Below are positions 17,578 through 25,307 of a stretch of DNA of 64,000 nt, piece after piece. The position numbers and the translations under genes were made by a program. The stretch is from NCBI GenBank assembly GCA_964569385.1, contig CAZMUM010000020.1, positions 25,704 to 89,703 on the forward strand, read 5' to 3'. The DNA comes from JAADHX01 sp964569385. GTDB taxonomy: Bacteria > Actinomycetota > Acidimicrobiia > Acidimicrobiales > Poriferisodalaceae. Every line of letters starts with the position of its first letter. Position 1 is the first letter of the stretch. Below the pieces are notes generated by a model that was not told the DNA's origin, made no database searches, and worked only from the letters and a program-made list of their open reading frames with translations.

Positions 17578-19704
17578 CTACTCAGCGGGGCGGGTTGTGA
17601 TGCTCGAAAAGCACATCTCGTCGCCGGTGCCCTCAGACCAAGTGATGTACTTAGGGTTGGGGTCGAAACGAAGACCGCGATCCCAGTAGCACTCGATTCG
17701 GATGGTGTCTTCAGTGGTGATGATGATGTTGTCGACCGGTTTGTAACCAAGCTGCCAGTCGAAACTCCACCTCGGAATGTCGAGCAGAACAATCTCATCG
17801 TCAGTATCGGGGTTGAGGGTGAGCCTAATAGCGGCTCCGATCTCGTGCATATGGCCAGTTACCGAAACGATCTGGCCCGGGTTTTCGACGGGTAGATCGC
17901 AGCTCGAATACGCCGTGCCGTCGGTCTGATCGGCGAACTGCGCTGCCGTCTGGCCGCATTGGCCGAGCAGGAAATCGGCGATGAAACGCGAGATCGAGCC
18001 GTAGTCGCGGCCGATGCGGTCAAGCTCGACCGAACGCAAACATTGCGGACTGTCGGCAGTCGGTGCATCGGCTGGACAGGGGATTTCGGCCGGGCCAAGG
18101 TACAGCTGGCCGTCGAGGCTTATCAAGGACCCACCGGCAGCCTCGACTACCTCTGGCGAATGGAGGTCCACGATAAACGTTGAGTTGTCGACCGGTGCGT
18201 GGTGGTCGTAGTGGTAGTGCATCTGAACCACGAAAAAGTCGCCGGGTTCGAGAATTTGGCCGGCATCCTCACCGAAGTACGAACCCTGTCCACCAGGTGC
18301 CCAGCCGGCTGCTGCTTCGGTTGGACCGTCCAACGAAGAGCCACCGGTGTAACAGGTCCAGCCGGCACCGTCTTCTTCGGCGTCGCGGCGGTCGGCGTCG
18401 GGGCGGGCCTCAGCGCTGGCCTTGGTGATGATGGCGTGGTGGGCAACGTCGATTTGGTCTGGCTCGAACCCATAACCCCTGGCCCATACGGTCTCGGTGA
18501 TTTGAGGATCGAAGATTAGGCACCGATAGTCGTCCTTGCGGTCGGTCGAGCCTTGGTACGGCTCGATCGAGTTAACGACAAGATCGCGTTCTACCTGGCG
18601 AAAACTGCCAGGGGTGGCGACGATCGCGGTGTCGGGTTCGACGTCGATCGTTGCGCCTTCGGCAACCCACGCGGCAATTTCGGCGAGTTCGTCTTCGTTA
18701 AGGCTCCAGTCGTCTTGGAAGTCGACGCTCTCGTCGGACGCTGGCCACGGTGGCATGTACCTGGAGTGAGTGATGAGGTTGATGTCGGAAGCGATGTCGG
18801 CGATGTCGGCCGCAGTCGATAACTCCCATGTGCTCGAACCAGGGCCGCCGATGGTGTGGCAGCTAGCGCAGCGGTTGGACATGATGGGCATTATCGCTTT
18901 ACTGAATCGATTCGAGCCCGACGCATCGAACACCACGTTGGTAACAATTGCCAACTCGACAGGTGCGAGCGGTTCGGTTCGTTCGGTTACGTCGATAGCA
19001 ACGACGTCGATCGTCAGGGTGAGCTCGTCGTCGGTGCTGACGAGGCCCGCGATACTGATTGGCCCGACGTCGTATGTGGACATCAGGATCGAAGCCGAGA
19101 CATCGACTGCGAGGTTGTCACCGGTCAGACTTGCCGTACCGGTGAACGTTTCGGTGGATGTGGTTTCTTTGACCGTGAGGTCGCCGGTGAGCGTGATGTT
19201 GTAAGCCTCGCCGTCGGCGATCTCGGTCGGCCAGCCGTTTACAACCTCAGGAGTGAACTCGGCGAAGCGGTAGAGACTCGATTCGAGGAAGTCGTGCCTG
19301 ATGCGCTTATCGCGCAGCGATGAATCCGAAGTTAGGGTCTCGACGTTCACGATGATTGTGCCCACTGTCGAGAGACTTGGATCGACCATGTCGAGAACAA
19401 TGTCGCCCGCCACCGCCGATGTAGAGCCGACGGCCGTGCGACTAGTTCCGGCCAGGCGTTCGGCTACCGAATAGCCAATGCTTGACTGGTCGGAGTCGAT
19501 CGAAAAGCGGCGCTGCTCTTCGGTTTCGATTACGAGCTCTGGGGCGGCCGGTAGCTCGAAGGTGACTTCATTGTCGGCTAGTAGCCAATCCCACTGGTTC
19601 TTGGTGGCGAGCCCCAGACCACCAACAGCGAGTACGCCCACGAACAAAACCAATACACCTCGCGGTAGTCGGCTCACCCGTTTAACAATCTTCGGTACAC
19701 CCAC
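17578..19704 (-). CDS. Three-domain redox protein: YceI domain, c-type cytochrome, copper type II monooxygenase (PHM-like)
   Basis: 708 residues. One N-terminal anchor (~17-35). Residues ~66-245 are a YceI-like lipocalin-type domain (RFSIDSDQSSIGYSV ... RDKRIRHDFLES ... GDLTVKETT). A cytochrome c segment follows with C279-ASC-H283 and a probable distal Met at 317 (RYMPPW). Residues ~365-708 match the copper, ascorbate-dependent monooxygenase family (PHM/DBH): HH pair 422-423, VVQMHYHYD (His496), GHMHEIG (His618/His620) and DEMC (Met697), i.e. ligands for both CuH and CuM. It faces outside the membrane by topology. The heme could feed electrons to copper. Substrate unknown. It follows glpK by 33 bp. 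Confidence 0.85.
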   Translation of the reverse strand: MGVPKIVKRVSRLPRGVLVLFVGVLAVGGLGLATKNQWDWLLADNEVTFELPAAPELVIETEEQRRFSIDSDQSSIGYSVAERLAGTSRTAVGSTSAVAGDIVLDMVDPSLSTVGTIIVNVETLTSDSSLRDKRIRHDFLESSLYRFAEFTPEVVNGWPTEIADGEAYNITLTGDLTVKETTSTETFTGTASLTGDNLAVDVSASILMSTYDVGPISIAGLVSTDDELTLTIDVVAIDVTERTEPLAPVELAIVTNVVFDASGSNRFSKAIMPIMSNRCASCHTIGGPGSSTWELSTAADIADIASDINLITHSRYMPPWPASDESVDFQDDWSLNEDELAEIAAWVAEGATIDVEPDTAIVATPGSFRQVERDLVVNSIEPYQGSTDRKDDYRCLIFDPQITETVWARGYGFEPDQIDVAHHAIITKASAEARPDADRRDAEEDGAGWTCYTGGSSLDGPTEAAAGWAPGGQGSYFGEDAGQILEPGDFFVVQMHYHYDHHAPVDNSTFIVDLHSPEVVEAAGGSLISLDGQLYLGPAEIPCPADAPTADSPQCLRSVELDRIGRDYGSISRFIADFLLGQCGQTAAQFADQTDGTAYSSCDLPVENPGQIVSVTGHMHEIGAAIRLTLNPDTDDEIVLLDIPRWSFDWQLGYKPVDNIIITTEDTIRIECYWDRGLRFDPNPKYITWSEGTGDEMCFSSITTRPAE

Positions 19705-19737
19705 GATTCGCCCCTTTCAGGACCAGTCTGCCCTAGG

Positions 19738-21213
19738 TCAGCTCGTTGCCCACCCACGGCTGCGATCTAGGGCCCTGTTCCAGTCGACATATTGAGCATC
19801 AGCGTTAGTGCGATCGGGATTTGGCGACGTGCGCACATCGAGTTGCCATGCAGCCGCGACATCGTCGGTGCTCGACCAAACACCTTCGGCCAACCCGGCC
19901 AGGAACGCCGCACCTAGTGCAGTGGTTTCTGTGATCTTGGGACGACTCACATCGACGCCCAACTGGTCGGCTTGGATCTGCATCAACAACGCCATGACCG
20001 ATGCGCCGCCATCGATCCGCAGGTCGGCCACTTGGTGACCGGCCGCACTAGCCATAGCTTCTACGACATCGCGGGTCTGATACGCCATTGCTTCTACGAC
20101 TGCTCTGGCGATCTCGGCTCGACCCGTGCCCCGACTGATGCCGACGATTGTTCCCCGTGCGTACGGATCCCAGTGGGGCGACCCCAACCCGACCATCGCC
20201 GGAACAAAGAAGACACCGCCGGTGTCGGGAACCGATTCTGCTAGAGGCCCAACTTCGGCGGCCGATTCGATGATGCCTAGTCCGTCGCGTAACCACTGAA
20301 CCGCCGCTCCTGTGATGAACACAGCTCCTTCGAGGGCATAAGTCGTTTCGCCATTGGCGAGAGTCCAGGCGACGGTCGTGAGTAGACCCTCAGTTGGTTC
20401 AGGGCAGGTCTGGCCGATGTTCATAAGCACAAACGAGCCGGTTCCGTATGTGTTCTTGGTCATTCCAGGCTCGAGGCAGGCTTGCCCAAACAGGGCCGCC
20501 TGCTGATCGCCCGCTATGCCCGAGATCGGAATACCCGCTCCCGCAGCACAGTCGTCTGATGTAAGCCCGTATCGGCCACTCGATGGTCGCACTTCAGGCA
20601 GAGCCGCTAGCGGCACACCGAGTAGGTCGCAGAGTTCTGGGCTCCATTGGAGTGAGTGGATGTCGAACAGCATGGTTCGGCTGGCGTTGGTGGTGTCGGT
20701 GATGAACGTCTGGCCACCAGTCATCTTGTAGACGAGCCAGGAATCGATGGTGCCAATGGCCAGGTCGTCGTCGATCGCGACTCCGCCCTCGGTTAGCAGC
20801 CATTCTGCTTTGGTGCCGCTGAAGTACGGATCGAGCACCAAGCCTGTTGTAGAGCGAACCATGTCGAGATGCCCGGCCGCGGTTAACTCATCGCAACGAG
20901 CGGCGGTCCGCCGATCTTGCCAAACGATGGCCCGATGCCTTGGTTTGCCAGTCCGACGATCCCATGCCACGACTGTCTCACGCTGATCGGTGATACCGAT
21001 GGCGGCGATCGGTTCGGTGAGGGTGGGCACCAGATCGTCCAACGTGGCCTGTACTGCGGTCCAGATCTCGTCGGCGTCGTGCTCCACCCAGCCTGGTTGA
21101 GGAAAGTGCTGAGTGAACTCTCGGTAGGCCAGCCCTACCGGTCGACCCGTTTCATCTATAGCGAACGAACGAACGCCCGTCGTGCCGGCGTCGATTGCTA
21201 CAACAATTGCCAT
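19738..21213 (-). CDS. glpK: Glycerol kinase
   Basis: 491 residues from ATG 21213; an upstream in-frame start only adds an unconserved extension. FGGY kinase: AIDAGTTGVRSFAIDETG (phosphate 1), GITDQRETVVAWDRRTGKP, GIAGDQQAALFGQAC, TYGTGSFVLMNIG (adenosine/phosphate site) and GGASVMALLMQIQADQLG. It phosphorylates glycerol to glycerol 3-phosphate. No glpF or glpD is adjacent. A TACGGT hexamer lies 8 nt before the ATG, so the mRNA may be leaderless. Divergent from pfkA. Confidence 0.95.
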   Translation of the reverse strand: MAIVVAIDAGTTGVRSFAIDETGRPVGLAYREFTQHFPQPGWVEHDADEIWTAVQATLDDLVPTLTEPIAAIGITDQRETVVAWDRRTGKPRHRAIVWQDRRTAARCDELTAAGHLDMVRSTTGLVLDPYFSGTKAEWLLTEGGVAIDDDLAIGTIDSWLVYKMTGGQTFITDTTNASRTMLFDIHSLQWSPELCDLLGVPLAALPEVRPSSGRYGLTSDDCAAGAGIPISGIAGDQQAALFGQACLEPGMTKNTYGTGSFVLMNIGQTCPEPTEGLLTTVAWTLANGETTYALEGAVFITGAAVQWLRDGLGIIESAAEVGPLAESVPDTGGVFFVPAMVGLGSPHWDPYARGTIVGISRGTGRAEIARAVVEAMAYQTRDVVEAMASAAGHQVADLRIDGGASVMALLMQIQADQLGVDVSRPKITETTALGAAFLAGLAEGVWSSTDDVAAAWQLDVRTSPNPDRTNADAQYVDWNRALDRSRGWATS

Positions 21214-21221
21214 ACCGACAG

Positions 21222-21227
21222 ACCGTA
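21222..21227 (-). promoter_or_regulatory. TACGGT -10-like box before glpK
   Basis: On the minus strand TACGGT lies 8 nt before the glpK ATG (21213). It fits the leaderless layout seen elsewhere in the window. Confidence 0.4.
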
Positions 21228-21243
21228 ATGGGCGGTACGGTCC

Positions 21244-21276
21244 CAGTCTGAAACTAGAACAGTCTGAAACTAGAGT
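21244..21276 (+). promoter_or_regulatory. Tandem 16-bp repeat forming the pfkA promoter
   Basis: CAGTCTGAAACTAGAA (21244-21259) is directly followed by CAGTCTGAAACTAGAG (21260-21275). CTGAAA in copy 1 (21248-21253) and TAGAGT ending copy 2 (21271-21276) have a 17-bp spacer, a good -35/-10 pair for pfkA. A leader of ~20 nt with GGGGG precedes the ATG. The repeat may also be an operator for a regulator shared with glpK. Confidence 0.5.
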
Positions 21277-21303
21277 TGTAGGAATCTGCATGGGGGTAGC
21301 CAG

Positions 21304-22335
21304 ATGAAAGTGGGAGTGCTAACCGGGGGCGGAGACTGCCCAGGCCTTAACGCGGTCATCAGAGCCATCGTCCGAAAGGCCGAGCGAGTCTTTGACGATG
21401 AGGTCATCGGTTTCAGAGATGGCTGGGCCGGAGTAATCGACAGCGACTACATGACCCTCAACGTCGAGACCATGCGCGGGTCGCTTCCTAAGGGCGGAAC
21501 AATCATTGGCACTTCGCGGAGCAACCCGGCGTTGTACGACGGAGGGTTCGAGACAGCCAAGCAGAACCTGATCGACCTTGGCATCGATGCACTCATCGTG
21601 ATTGGCGGCGATGGAACGTTGAAGTGCGCCGACCGGTTAGCCCAACTCGGCAGCAACGTGGTCGCCGTCCCGAAAACAATCGATAACGACATTGCCCTCA
21701 CGGAGTACACGTTCGGATTCAACACGGCTGTGCAGATTGCCACCGACCTCATCGATCGGCTACACACAACCGCCGAGTCACACAACCGAGTTATGGTCGT
21801 CGAAGTAATGGGCCGGCACGTCGGGCACGTTGCTGTTCACGCCGGAATCGCCGGTGGCGCGAGTGTGATTTTGGTTCCGGAGTTCCCATTCGATATCGAC
21901 GACGTTTGCGCCCGTATTGTTCGTCGCCACGGGCGGGGCCGATACGCGTCGATTGTTGTAGTCGCGGAAGGAGCCAGACCAGTTTCTGAGACGGTGAGTT
22001 CGCACACCACCGAACTCGACGAGTGGGGCAACCCCAAAGTTGGCGGAATCGGCGACCTCATTGGTAAGGCAATCGCCGAACGGACCGGGTTCGATTCGCG
22101 GGTAACGGTGCTTGGCCATGTACAACGGGGAGGAACCCCTACCGCGTATGACCGAGTCCTGTGCACCCGTTTCGGGGTGGCGGCTATCGACGCGGTACAC
22201 GATCAAGATTTCGGTTCGATGGTGGCGCTGCAATCTGATCAGATTGTTCGGGTGCGACTGGCCGACGTGGTTGGAGTCGAAAAGCCAATTCGACCCGAGT
22301 TGTATACCGACGTAGCTGAGGTGTTCTTCGCCTAG
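21304..22335 (+). CDS. pfkA: 6-phosphofructokinase
   Basis: 343 residues. Motifs: VLTGGGDCPGLNAVIRAIV, VIGGDGTLKCADRLA, VPKTIDNDIALTEYTFGF, VMGRHVGHVAVHAG, LGHVQRGGTPTAYDRVLC. The GGDGT glycine points to ATP use, while Lys in PKTIDND is the residue common in PPi-type and actinobacterial group III enzymes; this G/K combination is known in actinobacterial ATP-PFKs. It commits fructose 6-phosphate to glycolysis. The divergent arrangement with glpK puts two glycolytic entry points next to one regulatory region. Confidence 0.94.
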   Translation: MKVGVLTGGGDCPGLNAVIRAIVRKAERVFDDEVIGFRDGWAGVIDSDYMTLNVETMRGSLPKGGTIIGTSRSNPALYDGGFETAKQNLIDLGIDALIVIGGDGTLKCADRLAQLGSNVVAVPKTIDNDIALTEYTFGFNTAVQIATDLIDRLHTTAESHNRVMVVEVMGRHVGHVAVHAGIAGGASVILVPEFPFDIDDVCARIVRRHGRGRYASIVVVAEGARPVSETVSSHTTELDEWGNPKVGGIGDLIGKAIAERTGFDSRVTVLGHVQRGGTPTAYDRVLCTRFGVAAIDAVHDQDFGSMVALQSDQIVRVRLADVVGVEKPIRPELYTDVAEVFFA

Positions 22336-22376
22336 CAGGTGAACGCGAATTGACCGGCGGCATACGGCTGGTGGCC

Positions 22377-22382
22377 TAAGCT
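22377..22382 (+). promoter_or_regulatory. TAAGCT -10-like box before trkA
   Basis: TAAGCT, then 7 nt, then the trkA ATG at 22390. No Shine-Dalgarno is visible. Suggests a leaderless transcript for the trk operon. Confidence 0.4.
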
Positions 22383-22389
22383 GGTTCAA

Positions 22390-23733
22390 ATGCGTGTTCT
22401 CGTGGTCGGCGCCGGCGAGGTTGGGTCCTATGTGGCCCTCCGACTTAGCCGTGAAGGCAATGATGTTGTGGTTATCGACAACTCGAGGCGGCGGCTTCGT
22501 GAGATCGACGAAACTCTCGACGTAATGACGGTGTTAGGCAGTGGCAGTAGCCCCCTGGTCCTCAGCGAAGCCCAGGTCGACCGGGCCGACCTCGTTGTTG
22601 CGCTAAGCGACGACGACGAAGTGAACCTGCTGGTATGCATGCAAGCCAGACAAGCCGGCGTCGGTCGGACCGTCGCCCGATTGGAGGCCGCCGATCTTCG
22701 CGACCGGGCAGGCCTCCAGGTGCGAAAGGCCATGGGCGTCGACCTGGTGATCGACCCCGACGAAGAAATTGCAACAGAGATACTCGAACTGGTCGGCTAC
22801 CAAGGCGCATCAGATGTTCACGAAATGGCCGGTGGTGAGGCGTTACTGATTGGCGCCCGCTTACAAGCCGACGCACCGATCGTGGGTCGTCGAGTTTTCG
22901 ACCTTGCTCGCGAGTATGGGCCTAACTGGGACTTCATCTTCGGAACCATTACCCGCGACGGCAACACGATCGTTGTCCGTTCTGACCACGTTTTGGCCGA
23001 AAACGATCTTCTTCGAGTGGTGTGTAAGCGGCGCGGCAAGGCCGAGTTAATGCAACTGCTTGGCCTAAAGCGCAACCGCCTCCGCAAGGTGATGCTTCTT
23101 GGTGGCGGGCGAACGGCCGAGATTCTGGCCGGCCGACTCGCCGCAAAAGGCGTCGAGGTGGTCATCGTCGAGCGCAACATCGAGCGCTGCCAAGAGCTCT
23201 CGGAACACCTGCCTTCCTCGCTCGTTTTGCACGGCGACATCACCGAAGTTGAGCTGCTGGTCGAGGAAGGCATCGGCACCTTCGACAGCGTTGTTGCTCT
23301 TACAGGCGAAGACGACGCCAACATCCTCGCCTGTCTGTTTGCCAAGGCCGAGGGAGCGAGCGAGACGATCGCAGTCGTTCACCGACTTGGTTTGTTGTCG
23401 TTGCTCGACCAAGTTGGTATCGACGCCGCCTTGTCACCCCGAACCGCATCGGCCAACAGTGTTCTTCGTTTCGTCAGAGGCGACGTCGCCCAGGTAGCCA
23501 CGTTCCTTGACGGCGACGTCGAGGTCATTGAGTTCGAGGTTCAACCCGGAACCCAAGCGGTAGACGCGCGGATAGCCGACCTGCACCTTCCTCAAGATGT
23601 GCTGGTAGCGGCGATCGTGCGCGACGGTAAGGCCGAGATAGCGAGAGGTAAGTCGACGCTGCGGGTTCGCGACCATGTCGTGGTGTTCGCGCTTCCGCAC
23701 ATGGTCGATCGCGTTCACGAAGCATTCGGATAG
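22390..23733 (+). CDS. trkA: Trk potassium system NAD-binding regulator
   Basis: 447 residues with the duplicated RCK layout: first Rossmann MRVLVVGAGEVGSYVALRLSREG with the acidic residue at the end of beta-2 (VVIDNSRRRL), an RCK-C domain, then the second Rossmann VMLLGGGRTAEILAGRL with VVIVERNIERC and a second RCK-C. TrkA forms the cytoplasmic gating ring that binds NAD(H)/ATP and controls TrkH channels. The two trkH genes follow directly, so this ring may serve both. Confidence 0.94.
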   Translation: MRVLVVGAGEVGSYVALRLSREGNDVVVIDNSRRRLREIDETLDVMTVLGSGSSPLVLSEAQVDRADLVVALSDDDEVNLLVCMQARQAGVGRTVARLEAADLRDRAGLQVRKAMGVDLVIDPDEEIATEILELVGYQGASDVHEMAGGEALLIGARLQADAPIVGRRVFDLAREYGPNWDFIFGTITRDGNTIVVRSDHVLAENDLLRVVCKRRGKAELMQLLGLKRNRLRKVMLLGGGRTAEILAGRLAAKGVEVVIVERNIERCQELSEHLPSSLVLHGDITEVELLVEEGIGTFDSVVALTGEDDANILACLFAKAEGASETIAVVHRLGLLSLLDQVGIDAALSPRTASANSVLRFVRGDVAQVATFLDGDVEVIEFEVQPGTQAVDARIADLHLPQDVLVAAIVRDGKAEIARGKSTLRVRDHVVVFALPHMVDRVHEAFG

Positions 23734-23798
23734 CGGGTCCATAGAAATTGTTCGCCGATGCCGCATGGGACAGGTTCCTAGCTCCGTCATATAGGCGT

Positions 23799-25307
23799 GT
23801 GTTAAGGGTCGTCAACACCGGCAAGCGCGATTCGGCTCCCGCAGTCACCGCTGGAGTGGTGCTGTTCCTCGGTGGTGTCGCGGCAATACCGGCTGCGGTC
23901 GTCGACATCGGCGTCGGTGGCGGACACCCGATAGCGCTCGCACTCGCGTCGGTAACTCTGATGCTGATCGGGTTTCCGTTGGCTCTCTATTTTGGCATCC
24001 CCATGCGTCTCACTACTGAGGAGTTGTACGGGTCGTTAGTGGTCGGGGCGCTGGCGATGCTCGCGGCCGGCGCCGCAGTCATGCTCGCTACGGGTGCGGT
24101 CACCGGAGTGATCAACGCGATTGTCGAGGCCACCGCTGGGGTCAGTACTACTGCGGCATCGGTGATCGATGATCCCTCGGACTTGTCGAGGGGTGAGCAG
24201 CTGTTTCGAGCCATGCTGCAATGGGGCTCCGGTGTAGTGAGCTTGGTGGCAATTGTCCGAGTGTTGCCGCGACTCGGAATTGGAGGGCTCGAGGCCGGCG
24301 GGGGAGTGGCTACCAGGTCGGCGAGCCGGCTGTCTCCTACCACGGGCGGAAACCTTCGCCGCCTTGGGTTGTTGTACGGGGTGTTCACTGGCCTCACTGC
24401 GGTGGCCTATCTGGCAGCGGGGATGCCAGCGTTCGATGCCCTCAATCACGGATTGACGGTCGCCTCGACGGGTGGTTGGTCTACTCGGGCTGGGTCCATT
24501 GGTGCCTTCGACTCTGCCGCGATCGAGTGGGTGTCGATCGCGGCGATGTTTTGCGCGGGAGTGAGCCTGCCGTTTGTGTTCCAGATTCTGCGCACTGGGC
24601 GAGTCCGACTGCTGTGGACAGGCATTGAGTTTCGCGTCTATATGGCGGTTGCTGCGGGTGCGTGGGTCGCACTGACGCTCTTGGGCGATGACCGATCTTT
24701 GGAAGGTATCCGCAGCGCTGGATTCGCCGCAACTTCGGCCGTGTCCACTACCGGTCTGGTCGCATCGAACCCGAGCGAGTTCGGCGGTCAAGGCGCCGCG
24801 CTACTCATCACAGTTGCCGCGGTCGGAGGCATGGCCGCTTCGTTAACCGGCGGACTCAGGCTCGCGCGCATACTGGTGGTGTTCAGCGTCATGAAGCGCG
24901 AACTCAGCAGGCAGCTGCACCCACACTTGGTCAAGCGGGTGTGGGTCGGACGGTCCACCGTCGGAGAAGGCGTCGTCAGTCGCATTCTGGGCGAGGTGAT
25001 GCTGAACATCATCGTCGCCGCCGTCGGGTACTTAGCGCTTGCGTTCTACGGCGAAAAGGTCTTCTCGGCTATCGGCTCGACTCTCTCGTTGTTGGCCACC
25101 GCAGGACCGGCCTATGGATCGGTCGACCCCGAGACCACGCTCACGGCTCTCGAACCCACCGGTCGCATTGTCGCAGCAATGCTGATGTTGTTCGGTCGCA
25201 TCTCGGTCCTCCCGGTGTTGGCGGCTATCGCGGTGGTCACCAAGCCCGTGAGGGCGTGGATGCGCCGCAGCCGCTCACGGATCCTTCGACCGGTGTTAGG
25301 TCGATGA
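23799..25307 (+). CDS. TrkH-family protein with degenerate selectivity filter
   Basis: ~502 residues from GTG 23799; an in-frame TTG at 23748 would add 17 residues. It has the four-repeat M1-P-M2 plan of TrkH/KtrB. Filter loops: P1 AGVSTTAAS (the filter Gly is Ala), P2 ASTGGWSTR (kept), P3 VSTTGLVAS (kept), P4 ATAGPAYGS (shortened by about two residues relative to the downstream paralogue, TG lost). Charged groups in the pore helices are retained. Probably a pseudo-subunit or a channel with altered selectivity. ATGA overlap with the second trkH. Confidence 0.85.
   Translation: MLRVVNTGKRDSAPAVTAGVVLFLGGVAAIPAAVVDIGVGGGHPIALALASVTLMLIGFPLALYFGIPMRLTTEELYGSLVVGALAMLAAGAAVMLATGAVTGVINAIVEATAGVSTTAASVIDDPSDLSRGEQLFRAMLQWGSGVVSLVAIVRVLPRLGIGGLEAGGGVATRSASRLSPTTGGNLRRLGLLYGVFTGLTAVAYLAAGMPAFDALNHGLTVASTGGWSTRAGSIGAFDSAAIEWVSIAAMFCAGVSLPFVFQILRTGRVRLLWTGIEFRVYMAVAAGAWVALTLLGDDRSLEGIRSAGFAATSAVSTTGLVASNPSEFGGQGAALLITVAAVGGMAASLTGGLRLARILVVFSVMKRELSRQLHPHLVKRVWVGRSTVGEGVVSRILGEVMLNIIVAAVGYLALAFYGEKVFSAIGSTLSLLATAGPAYGSVDPETTLTALEPTGRIVAAMLMLFGRISVLPVLAAIAVVTKPVRAWMRRSRSRILRPVLGR

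Noticed and set aside
24941..25303. Extended N-terminus of the second trkH
   Set aside because: This part is an out-of-frame shadow of the first trkH; the ATG at 25304 overlaps the upstream stop as in a coupled pair.
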